Assembly: GCA_023444705.1 (NCBI GenBank)
Contig: JAEXMB010000012.1
Span: 1-14,544, forward strand
Length of the DNA: 14,544 nt
Source of the DNA: Pseudomonadota bacterium
GTDB taxonomy: Bacteria > Pseudomonadota > Alphaproteobacteria > Micavibrionales > UBA2020
Direction of reading: 5' to 3'
Under the pieces are notes generated by a model that searched no databases, was not told where the DNA came from, and was given only the letters and a program-made list of their open reading frames with translations. Positions 1 through 6,493 of this stretch are shown piece after piece. The first letter of the stretch is position 1. Every line of letters begins with the position of its first letter. The position numbers and the translations under genes were made by a program.

Positions 1-2
1 CC

Positions 3-398
3 CCGCGCATCGATCCGCGCACCCTGCCCACCCCCGAAGCACAGATCAATGCTCCGGTGGCTCCGGTGGCTCCGGCACCGTCCGCACCCGATGTAACAGC
101 GGCGTTTGGCACCGCCAGCACGCCTGCTGCGCCGTCTTCGCCCGCACCGCAACGCGACGAAGCACCGGCGACCCCTGTGGCCGCCCCCGTCACCGCGCGT
201 GATGAAGACATCCCCCCCGCAACCGAACCGGTCACCCCGCCGTCTGCAGACGACGAAAACGACACGCCGGCAACGCCTGCGACGGATACGGCCGCACCGG
301 CCCCCGCCGCACCGCAGCCCGCACCGTCAAACGACGACCAGCAGACCGCAAGCGCCCCCCTGCCCAAACGCGGCAACGGTCCGGCGCCGCGCGCGTAA
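3..398 (+). CDS. Pro/Ala-rich C-terminal tail of an unidentified protein (5' end outside window)
   Basis: The frame is open from the window edge to a TAA at 396-398, so only about 131 C-terminal residues are visible. A GTG at 57 is in frame, but the frame runs on upstream without a stop, so it is unlikely to be the true start. The visible part is low-complexity: long stretches of Ala, Pro, Thr and Asp/Glu with no predicted fold, ending in a short basic tail (LPKRGNGPAPRA). Such tails are common at the end of alphaproteobacterial envelope or exported proteins, but nothing here identifies a family. The gene ends 20 nt before a clear intrinsic terminator, so it is the last gene of its transcript. 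Being a real gene is supported by the open frame and the terminator; the function is unknown. Confidence 0.6.
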   Translation, partial: PRIDPRTLPTPEAQINAPVAPVAPAPSAPDVTAAFGTASTPAAPSSPAPQRDEAPATPVAAPVTARDEDIPPATEPVTPPSADDENDTPATPATDTAAPAPAAPQPAPSNDDQQTASAPLPKRGNGPAPRA

Positions 399-417
399 AC
401 GACGACCTCCTTCTCAT

Positions 418-454
418 AAAACCCCGCCCGTCCCTGCGACCGGCGGGGTTTTTT
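418..454 (+). terminator. Intrinsic (rho-independent) terminator
   Basis: The arm CCCCGCC (422-428) pairs perfectly with GGCGGGG (442-448) across a 13-nt loop, and the A run before it pairs with the start of a six-T run (449-454). It ends transcription of the gene that stops at 398. The next gene starts only about 45 nt downstream, so that gene's promoter must either overlap the terminator or rely on read-through. Confidence 0.85.
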
Positions 455-499
455 GTGACCGCGCCCGCGTGCAGACTTGCACCGTGCAGGGCAATCTTT

Positions 500-1948
500 A
501 TGATCGTCGTCATGAAAATGACCTCCTTTCTCGCAGCTGGCACGCTCGTTTTCAGCCTGACAGCCGCACCGTTGACCGCCCGCGCCGACGATGCCGCCAC
601 CCTTGCCGCGCTGCAGGCGCAGCTCAAGGCGCTGAGCGAGCAAGTACAGGCCCTCAATGCCAAGGTCGAGGCGCAAAACGCCACCATCGAACACCAGCAA
701 CAGCAAATCGCCACGCAAAAAGCCGCGCCTGTCATCGCCGCCCCCGCCGCAACAGCCGCACAGGCATGGGATGCGCAGGCCGTGGCCAGCGCCCCGCCTG
801 TGGTCAGCGGCGGTAAAACGCCTGTCAGGCTGACGATGGGCCAGCGCCTCAAGATCGAATCCGCCGACGGGCTTTATTCTTTCGAACCCTATGGCCGCGC
901 CAACTTCGACGTCACCATGTTCAACGATGACCAGCTTGACCGCGCCAATAACGCCGCTGTGCGCCGCGCGCGCCTTGGCTTTCGCGGCAAGCTTGGCGAG
1001 GACTTCGCCTATCGCATGGAAATGGACTTCGGCAACGAAGACACCAACATCCGCGATGCCTTCCTGACCTATAGCGGCCTTGAATTCGCCGACCTGCATC
1101 TTGGCAACATGAAGCCCGCCTTTGGTTTCGAGCAGCTGACCAGCTCAAACGACCTGCTGATGGTCGAGCGCGCTGCGGTGTCAAACGCCTTCACCCGCGG
1201 CCATATCCTGGGCGGCACGGTCACCAGCGGCGGCAAGAACTGGTCCTTGCGCACCGGCATCTATAACGAAGACGCCCGCGTCAATAACGGTACCGACGAT
1301 GAAGCCGTATCGTTTGACGCGCGCCTGACCACCGACCTGCTGCGGGACAGCGACAACGTGTTGCACGTGGGTGCCGGCGGCAGCTGGCGCAAGCCCAATT
1401 CCGCCACCAACAGCATGACCTTTGCCGCAGCCCCTGCGGGCACGGGGCCCTTGAGCATCGTCAGCACCGGCGCCATCGCCGATGTCGATAACGCGCTGCT
1501 TTATGGTGCAGAGCTTGGTGCGGTCTTCGGCCCGTGGTCGCTGCAAAGCGAATATATGATCGCCGACGTTACCCGCAGCGGCGCGCCCTCCGCGCGCTTT
1601 GACGGCTGGTATGCACAGACCGGCTGGTTGCTGACGGGCGAGCGCCGCCCCTATGACGGCAGCACCGGTGTCTTTGGACGCGTCAAGCCCAAGAACCCGC
1701 TGAGCCTCAAAAACGGCGACTGGGGCGCGTTTGAAGTTCTGGCGCGCTATGACACACTGTCGCTCAACGATGCAGGTGCTGGCATTCTTGGCGGTGCGGT
1801 CGACCAGTACGGCCTTGGCCTGAACTGGTACATGCTCGACAACGTGCGCATGATGCTCAACTACACGCACGTGGACAGTGATGCCAATGCCGTGGTGCCG
1901 GACGACTCCCCCGATGTCTACCACCTGCGCGCGCAATGGGATTTTTAA
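500..1948 (+). CDS. OprP/OprO-type (phosphate-selective family) outer-membrane porin
   Basis: This is a predicted outer-membrane beta-barrel channel of 482 residues. With the start at ATG 500 it has a signal peptide (hydrophobic core around residues 10-25, cleavage expected after ARA at 27-29). A coiled-coil segment rich in Ala, Gln and Leu follows (about 33-74), then an Ala/Pro linker, and a barrel from about residue 118 to the end. The stretch AVRRARLGFRGKLGEDFAYR and the later FADLHLGNMKPAFGFEQL are typical of the Porin_O_P family, and the chain ends in an aromatic residue (RAQWDF), the usual OMP assembly signal. ATG 500 was chosen over a longer GTG start at 455 and ATGs at 512 and 518 because AGG (488-490) lies at suitable spacing. 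The glycosidase gene overlaps its last 13 nt. Family members carry phosphate, polyphosphate or other anions, but this sequence does not fix the substrate. Confidence 0.88.
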   Translation: MIVVMKMTSFLAAGTLVFSLTAAPLTARADDAATLAALQAQLKALSEQVQALNAKVEAQNATIEHQQQQIATQKAAPVIAAPAATAAQAWDAQAVASAPPVVSGGKTPVRLTMGQRLKIESADGLYSFEPYGRANFDVTMFNDDQLDRANNAAVRRARLGFRGKLGEDFAYRMEMDFGNEDTNIRDAFLTYSGLEFADLHLGNMKPAFGFEQLTSSNDLLMVERAAVSNAFTRGHILGGTVTSGGKNWSLRTGIYNEDARVNNGTDDEAVSFDARLTTDLLRDSDNVLHVGAGGSWRKPNSATNSMTFAAAPAGTGPLSIVSTGAIADVDNALLYGAELGAVFGPWSLQSEYMIADVTRSGAPSARFDGWYAQTGWLLTGERRPYDGSTGVFGRVKPKNPLSLKNGDWGAFEVLARYDTLSLNDAGAGILGGAVDQYGLGLNWYMLDNVRMMLNYTHVDSDANAVVPDDSPDVYHLRAQWDF

Positions 1949-3684
1949 GCGCACCCGCCCTTTCACCACGCCCCGATGGCTGGATTGAAAGCCAAGCGCT
2001 TTTGCCGTTCGCCGTCATGGCGCCGCGCCTGCAAGCCACGCTGGAAGGCAACGCACTTTCGCTGTCGCTGTGGGGCGGCGGTGATCTGGCACGCCTGATC
2101 GTAGCGCATCACTGGCAGGCACCCTTTGCTTACGGGCCAAATATCCTGACCTGCCGTGGCGGCGGCCTGTGGGTTGCGCAATCGCGCCCCGTTATTTTAC
2201 TGCGGGGCGCGCAGGCGCGGCGTGTCACGCCTGCACGCACGGCGGCACGCTGGGCCACATCCATGCCCGCCACAGCCAGTGTTGAAAAACACGCAGAAGG
2301 CGACACCAGCTACCACCTGCCGTGGGGGGTTGTGCGGTTGCAACAGCGCGGCAACGATCTTGCGCTGGCCGCTGGCCATGATGCGCAGGAATGCGCACAG
2401 GCCCTTGATCTGACCAGCGACGGTATTATCAGCGAAGCCCAGGCTTACGCGGGTCAATGTGACAAAATGCCCGCAGCCACGCCCTTGCTCCGCAGCATGG
2501 TGCTGGCGGGCATCCATACCGCGCTAGCCAGCCGCCGTCGCCTTGCCGACGGACGCTTTGGCGGGCTGGCCGCAGGCATGAACTATACCGCGCCTTCGCG
2601 CACCTATTACCGCGATGGTTATTGGACGTTGCAGGCATTGCTGCATGCCGACCCCGCCAGCGTCGCGGCACAGATCGACCTGCTGGCACAGGGCATTCGC
2701 GCCGACGGCGAGGCACCAAGCGCCGTCATTACCGCAGACAAGACACAGCTGCGCGTGTGGGAAGATTTCCGCCAGTCACACCCGCAGGAAACGCTGGCAC
2801 ATGCGCGTGCGGGCGAATGGTGGAGCGATCATACCGACAGCCCGCTCTTTTTCATCCTTGCGCTCGATGACTATTGCCGCACCTGCGGGGACGATGCCCT
2901 GTTGACACATTATCTGCCGCAGGTCCGCGCCATTCATAACCGCTATAAAAACATGGCCGAAAGTGGTGGCGGCCTGCCGCGCAAACCGCGTCATGACCGC
3001 GACTGGGCCGATAATGTGTTTCGCAGCGGCCATGTCAGCTATATCAGCGGCCTGTGGCTGGGCGCGCTTGCCGCCATCGCCCGCCGTGCGGCCACCAGCG
3101 ATAGCGCCCTTGCCGCAGACGCCGCAGCCCTGCACACGCAAGGGCGCACCGCCGCAGCACGCCTGCTGATGACAGCACAGGGCTGGCCCTGCAATTACCG
3201 CGACGATACAGATGGTTTCAGCGAGGACCATTTATCCCTTGATTGCCTCACGCTGCTTGATGGCGGCGCTTTTGACGCGCCACAAAACCGCGCCATCCTC
3301 GGCCATGTGCAAAGCCTGCTTGAGACACGCAACAATGCGCAACAAGCGCATGGCGACTGGGGCGTCATGTGCGCCTGGCCGCCCTATCGCCGCCGCAGCG
3401 ACCTGCGCGGCAAGACGACCTTTGCCTACCGCTATCATAACGGGGCGGACTGGCCGTGGCTGGATGGGCTCTACGCGCGCACGCGCCTGCGCGCGGGGCT
3501 TGACGGCTGGCAATATCCGCTGTTGCACTGGTGGGACTACGGCCTGTCGCAGGGCTGGACATCGCCGGTCGAATACTACAGCCCGCCTTACGGGCGCGGG
3601 TCGCTGTTGCAGGGCTGGAGCAGTATGGCCGCCGCCGCCGCGCTGGAACATCGCGCAACGGTGCTGGCGGGCGTTACAGCATAG
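1936..3684 (+). CDS. Predicted six-hairpin ((alpha/alpha)6-barrel) glycoside hydrolase
   Basis: A 582-residue protein with no signal peptide, so probably cytoplasmic. The Trp/Tyr-rich motifs fit an (alpha/alpha)6-barrel glycosidase: TYYRDGYW (RDG at 226-228), WWSDHTDSPLFF (W295 to P303), DRDWADN, YHNGADWPWLDG (N502 to W508) and SPVEYYSPPYGRG (E546). The NG..WPW block and the late Glu followed by a Pro/Gly/Ser-rich stretch and GWSS recall GH63/GH37-type enzymes and bacterial amylo-1,6-glucosidase-like proteins. D301 and E546 are plausible acid and base, but that is inference. The first 120 residues are more divergent and may form a beta-sandwich. The ATG overlaps the porin stop by 13 nt and has no Shine-Dalgarno sequence of its own, which suggests translational coupling. 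The stop abuts the convergent 77-residue gene. The glycan substrate and exact GH family are unknown. Confidence 0.75.
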   Translation: MGFLSAPALSPRPDGWIESQALLPFAVMAPRLQATLEGNALSLSLWGGGDLARLIVAHHWQAPFAYGPNILTCRGGGLWVAQSRPVILLRGAQARRVTPARTAARWATSMPATASVEKHAEGDTSYHLPWGVVRLQQRGNDLALAAGHDAQECAQALDLTSDGIISEAQAYAGQCDKMPAATPLLRSMVLAGIHTALASRRRLADGRFGGLAAGMNYTAPSRTYYRDGYWTLQALLHADPASVAAQIDLLAQGIRADGEAPSAVITADKTQLRVWEDFRQSHPQETLAHARAGEWWSDHTDSPLFFILALDDYCRTCGDDALLTHYLPQVRAIHNRYKNMAESGGGLPRKPRHDRDWADNVFRSGHVSYISGLWLGALAAIARRAATSDSALAADAAALHTQGRTAAARLLMTAQGWPCNYRDDTDGFSEDHLSLDCLTLLDGGAFDAPQNRAILGHVQSLLETRNNAQQAHGDWGVMCAWPPYRRRSDLRGKTTFAYRYHNGADWPWLDGLYARTRLRAGLDGWQYPLLHWWDYGLSQGWTSPVEYYSPPYGRGSLLQGWSSMAAAAALEHRATVLAGVTA

Positions 3685-3918
3685 TTATTCGTCGGCAAAA
3701 GTTACGGTCACGCCGCGCTTTTTGAAATAAGCCTGCATCATTTTGCGGCCCTGACGGTTATTTTGCGCTAGACGCGATGGCGTGACGACGGCCTCTTTCT
3801 GCCCTTCGGCCTTCAGTGCGTCTTTCAGCGCCGCGATATGCGTGTCGATGTCGCGGTTGTCGTCGGCGAGCGAGCTATAGACGTTTTCAATCGCCTGCGA
3901 AACGGTGAGCGCGGACAT
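3685..3918 (-). CDS. Small conserved-looking protein of unknown function (77 aa)
   Basis: A small soluble protein that I do not recognise. The N-terminal half is predicted helical (SQAIENVYSSLADD, then an Ala/Lys/Asp helix). The second half is basic and contains SRLAQNNRQGRKMMQAYFKK followed by a short hydrophobic strand and an acidic end. It has no signal peptide, membrane segment or Cys/His metal motif. The start at 3918 is well supported by AAGGAGA seven nucleotides upstream on the minus strand. It lies 19 nt downstream of the ZupT-type transporter gene on the same strand and is probably co-transcribed with it. Its stop codon directly abuts the stop of the convergent glycosidase (3684/3685). 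The real Shine-Dalgarno and the position in an operon make it a credible gene; any link to zinc is only inferred from the neighbour. Confidence 0.7.
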   Translation of the reverse strand: MSALTVSQAIENVYSSLADDNRDIDTHIAALKDALKAEGQKEAVVTPSRLAQNNRQGRKMMQAYFKKRGVTVTFADE

Positions 3919-3937
3919 GGGCAGTTCTCCTTAAATT

Positions 3938-4747
3938 TTACCACTTGAACAGGACAAGGCTTGCGGCCAGCACGCCCATGCCCAGCACGAGGCCATAGAC
4001 GGTTTCATGACCGCGCGCGTATTTTTTCGCCGCAGGGAGCAATTCGTCAAGGGCCAAAAACACCATGACGCCGGCAATCAGGCCAAAAACAGCGCCAAAC
4101 ACCGCATCCGACAAATAAGGCGCCAGCACCACATAGCCGATGGCGGCACCAATCGGCTCTGCCAGCCCCGACAGCAGGCAGGCCAGCAACGCATACATGC
4201 GGCTGTTGGTGGCGACATAGATGGGCACGGCGATGGAAATACCCTCGGGGATATTGTGGATGGCGATGGCGGATGCCAGCGCAAGACCCACCTGCGGGTT
4301 GTCGAGCGTGGCGAAAAATGTCGCCAGCCCTTCGGGAAAGTTATGCGCGGTGATGGCCAGTGCCGCCATCAGGCCGATGCGCTTGACCTCGTTATGCTCG
4401 ACCTCGGCGAAATCGCTGCCTTTGGCTTCAAGGCTCTGGTGGGGGTTTGACACCAGATAGTCGATCATCGCGATCAGGATCACCCCTGTCATGAACGACA
4501 GCGTCGCGGCGGTGAAGGCCATGCGGTCGTCATAAGCGTGGGAGAATGATAGGATCGACTTGTTGAGGATTTCCGACAGCGACACATAGACCATCGCGCC
4601 ACCTGCAAAGGCAAGGCCAAAGGCCAGCAGGCGCGGACTTGGCGCCTTGGCGAACAGCACCAGCACACTGCCCAGCACCGTCGCAAGGCCGGCGGCGGCC
4701 GTCACCGAAAAGGCGGTAATCAGTTGTGCGGTGGTGACCTCGATCAT
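3938..4747 (-). CDS. zupT: ZIP-family divalent metal (zinc) transporter, ZupT type
   Basis: A 269-residue inner-membrane protein that imports Zn2+ and possibly other divalent metals such as Fe2+ or Mn2+. The length matches bacterial ZupT. About eight hydrophobic segments are visible. The metal-binding helices carry the diagnostic HNFPEG (135-140) and HNIPEG (164-169), followed by SGLAEPIGA (around 193-201) and LDELLPAA (233-240), all hallmarks of the ZIP fold. The variable cytoplasmic loop between helices 3 and 4 (about 100-124) is short and acidic with a few His residues (PHQSLEAKG, EVEHNE). The start at 4747 has only a weak GGG-type ribosome site. It heads a two-gene unit with the 77-residue protein. 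No convincing Zur box is visible in the 129-bp gap to the divergent HAD gene. Confidence 0.92.
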   Translation of the reverse strand: MIEVTTAQLITAFSVTAAAGLATVLGSVLVLFAKAPSPRLLAFGLAFAGGAMVYVSLSEILNKSILSFSHAYDDRMAFTAATLSFMTGVILIAMIDYLVSNPHQSLEAKGSDFAEVEHNEVKRIGLMAALAITAHNFPEGLATFFATLDNPQVGLALASAIAIHNIPEGISIAVPIYVATNSRMYALLACLLSGLAEPIGAAIGYVVLAPYLSDAVFGAVFGLIAGVMVFLALDELLPAAKKYARGHETVYGLVLGMGVLAASLVLFKW

Positions 4748-4828
4748 TGCAACCCGTTCCGATGCTGGCGTGGTGGTGAATGCGCGCGCCAGGGCCGAGA
4801 AAGCCCGTGCCGCTTTAGAAATTTACGC

Positions 4829-4834
4829 TATAAT
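4829..4834 (+). promoter_or_regulatory. Candidate sigma70 -10 element for the HAD gene
   Basis: A perfect TATAAT lies 42 nt before the chosen HAD start, in the 129-bp gap between divergent genes. No good -35 hexamer is found 16-18 bp upstream, so this is a partial promoter match only. Confidence 0.4.
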
Positions 4835-4876
4835 TGCGCCACTGCACAGATGAATAGATTTAACAGAAAAGACGCC

Positions 4877-5581
4877 ATGCCCGCCTTCCTCCTCATCGAC
4901 TTCGACAATACCATGATGGCGACGGAGCAATACGCCCTGCCGAGCCTGATCGCGCGCTTTAATCACCTTTATAGTGCCGAGATCGCCGCGCCGCTGACCC
5001 TTGAAACCTTCAAGCAGCATTTCCACGGGCAGGCGCGCGGGGTGCTGTGCGCCAGTCTTTCGTCTTATTTCAGCATCGAGGTTGATTGTGCGGCACTCTA
5101 TGCCGACCGCGAATGGATCATGATGCAGCATCTGCAAGACGTCGCGGGCGGTATCGCAATGGCGCCGCACCTTGTCGAAACGCTCGACGGCCTGCGTACG
5201 GCGCACGGCATCACTGCCGCGCTTGTGTCCAACAATCCGGTGCAGCGCGCCCTCTGCGCCATGCGCTACGCCGCCAACGGGCAGGGCGATGCGCTCGCTG
5301 CCTTGCTCGGCACGCGCCTGTTTGAGGCCGGCGACAGGCAAAAACCCCTGCCCGATGCCTATCTGCGTGCAATGGCACAACTGTGCGCGGCTCCGCAAGA
5401 TTGCGCCGTCATCGAGGACAGCGTCACCGGCACGCGCGCGGGCGTGGCGGCAGGCATCGTTACGTTTGGCTTTACAGGCTTTGCCGAAGACAAAGACAGT
5501 GCACGCACGAACCTGATCGAGGCCGGATGCCGCGCCGTGTTTGACGACTGGAAAGATTTGCCGCCCCTGCTGACTGCATAA
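4877..5581 (+). CDS. HAD-superfamily phosphatase, subfamily IA
   Basis: A 234-residue cytoplasmic hydrolase of the haloacid dehalogenase superfamily, in the phosphoglycolate phosphatase/beta-phosphoglucomutase group. Motif I is LLIDFDNTM with the nucleophile D8 and acid/base D10; the usual Gly after the second Asp is Asn here. Motif II is LVSNN (S118), motif III is the Lys of RQKPLPDAY (K156), and motif IV is VIEDSVTGTRAG (E180, D181) for Mg2+ binding. A helical cap lies between motifs I and II. ATG 4877 was chosen because the conserved motif I begins six residues later and a purine-rich AGAAAAGA lies upstream; an in-frame ATG at 4850 and upstream codons at 4724 have no ribosome site and would overlap the zupT gene. 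The substrate is not predictable from sequence alone. Confidence 0.85.
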   Translation: MPAFLLIDFDNTMMATEQYALPSLIARFNHLYSAEIAAPLTLETFKQHFHGQARGVLCASLSSYFSIEVDCAALYADREWIMMQHLQDVAGGIAMAPHLVETLDGLRTAHGITAALVSNNPVQRALCAMRYAANGQGDALAALLGTRLFEAGDRQKPLPDAYLRAMAQLCAAPQDCAVIEDSVTGTRAGVAAGIVTFGFTGFAEDKDSARTNLIEAGCRAVFDDWKDLPPLLTA

Positions 5582-5585
5582 GGTT

Positions 5586-5741
5586 CTATGCGCTAAAGCG
5601 CAAAGTCGTCGCGTTATCCAATATCCCAAGCACGCCCGCCTTCTGGTATTGGCCGTAATAGGCATGCGTCATCTCCGTATCGCGAGTTGCGCGCAGGATG
5701 TCGATATTGTCTGGCGCAGAAAGGCAACCGACCCTGCGCAT
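5586..5741 (-). CDS. Possible small protein (51 aa), unknown function
   Basis: A minus-strand frame in the 342-bp gap between the HAD gene and the flavin reductase gene. A start at 5741 gives 51 residues beginning MRRVGCLSAPDNIDI and ending LDNATTLRFSA. The amino-acid make-up is ordinary, unlike the Arg/Pro/Cys-rich shadow frames in this GC-rich DNA. An in-frame ATG at 5783 would give 65 residues but has no ribosome site, whereas 5741 is preceded by AAGAGGT at 7-nt spacing. The frame stays open upstream of 5783 to about position 5840 with protein-like residues, so it could also be the remaining 3' end of a decayed gene. It converges on the HAD gene with a 4-nt gap. No family is recognised. 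Confidence 0.4.
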   Translation of the reverse strand: MRRVGCLSAPDNIDILRATRDTEMTHAYYGQYQKAGVLGILDNATTLRFSA

Positions 5742-5748
5742 GATCTCT

Positions 5749-5755
5749 ACCTCTT
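5749..5755 (-). promoter_or_regulatory. Shine-Dalgarno deciding the start of the 51-aa ORF
   Basis: Read on the minus strand this is AAGAGGT, with GAGGT complementary to the 16S rRNA tail and 7 nt before ATG 5741. It favours this start over the ATG at 5783. Confidence 0.45.
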
Positions 5756-5923
5756 GCCGCTCGGGGTCGCCGTCACACCACATCAGCGCACTATCGGCAA
5801 CAAAAGCACCCGAACAAATAAAGTTCCATCCGACAGCTTAAATAGCGCGCCAGCGGAACGCTGCTCGCTACAGGCGCGTTGTCCCATATGGCGTTCACTG
5901 GCTTTTCTTTTACGGAGCGTGCC

Positions 5924-6493
5924 ATGCAACCGCGCAATAAACGCGATTATCCTGTCGAACACGCGCGCCGCATTCTCGAGCCCGGGCCGATCGTGCTGGT
6001 ATCCAGCGCGCACAATGGCGCGCGCAATATCATGACGATGGGCTGGCATACGGTGATGGAATTTTCACCCTCGCTGGTCGGGTGCATCATCGCCGAAAGC
6101 AACCACAGCTTTGATCTCATCCGCAAAAGCAAGGAATGCGTCATCAACGTACCCGACGCATCGCTGGTCGATACCGTTGTCGCCATCGGCAATTGCAGCG
6201 GGGGCGAAACAAACAAATTCACGCAGTTCAGTCTGACGGCCCAAAAGGCCAAAACGGTGAAAGCACCACTGATCGGTGCATGCTTTGCCCATTTCGAATG
6301 CACGTTGCACGACGCGCGGCTGGTCAAGGACTACAATTTTTTCATTTTCGAGGTCACGCGCGCCCTTGTGGCGACCGCGCCAAAACAGCCGCAAACCCTG
6401 CATTACTGCGGACAGGGCATTTTCACGACTGACGGCAAGCGCCTCAACAAGGCACGCAACTTTACCAAGTGGAAGGATAGCGCCACGTTCTAG
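5924..6493 (+). CDS. Flavin reductase-domain (FMN-binding split-barrel) protein
   Basis: A 189-residue soluble protein of the flavin reductase-like family (flavin reductase/DIM6-NTAB type), which binds FMN in a split beta-barrel and reduces flavin or uses it as a cofactor. Visible family features are EPGPIVLVSS near residue 19, GARNIMTMGWH (about 32-42), the FSPSLVGCIIAESNHSFDLI strand and loop, KECVINVP, and the GNCSGGETNKF block (about 90-100) that lines the flavin pocket in this family. The C-terminal half has the expected strand pattern and ends with FTKWKDSATF. ATG 5924 is supported by ACGGAGC with 6-7 nt spacing; a TTG at 5879 would be longer but lacks a ribosome site. It stands alone on this strand, and its stop overlaps the stop of the convergent glycosyltransferase. 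The partner oxygenase, if any, is not in the window. Confidence 0.85.
   Translation: MQPRNKRDYPVEHARRILEPGPIVLVSSAHNGARNIMTMGWHTVMEFSPSLVGCIIAESNHSFDLIRKSKECVINVPDASLVDTVVAIGNCSGGETNKFTQFSLTAQKAKTVKAPLIGACFAHFECTLHDARLVKDYNFFIFEVTRALVATAPKQPQTLHYCGQGIFTTDGKRLNKARNFTKWKDSATF

Noticed and set aside
106..816. Plus-strand ORF of 236 residues across the first gene, terminator and porin start
   Set aside because: It runs through the intrinsic terminator and two real frames, and is Arg/Pro/His-rich shadow sequence.
4724..4876. N-terminal extension of the HAD protein from upstream GTG or from ATG 4850
   Set aside because: It would overlap zupT, has Cys/Arg-rich residues with no homology-like features, contains the TATAAT promoter element and has no ribosome site.
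5589..5602. Hairpin TGCGC-TAAA-GCGCA after the HAD gene as a terminator
   Set aside because: The stem is only 5 bp and there is no T run on either strand; it also lies in the end of the small antisense ORF.
5851..5863. Hairpin CAGCG-GAA-CGCTG upstream of the flavin reductase as a riboswitch
   Set aside because: It is a single 5-bp stem with none of the conserved elements of the FMN riboswitch or another known class.
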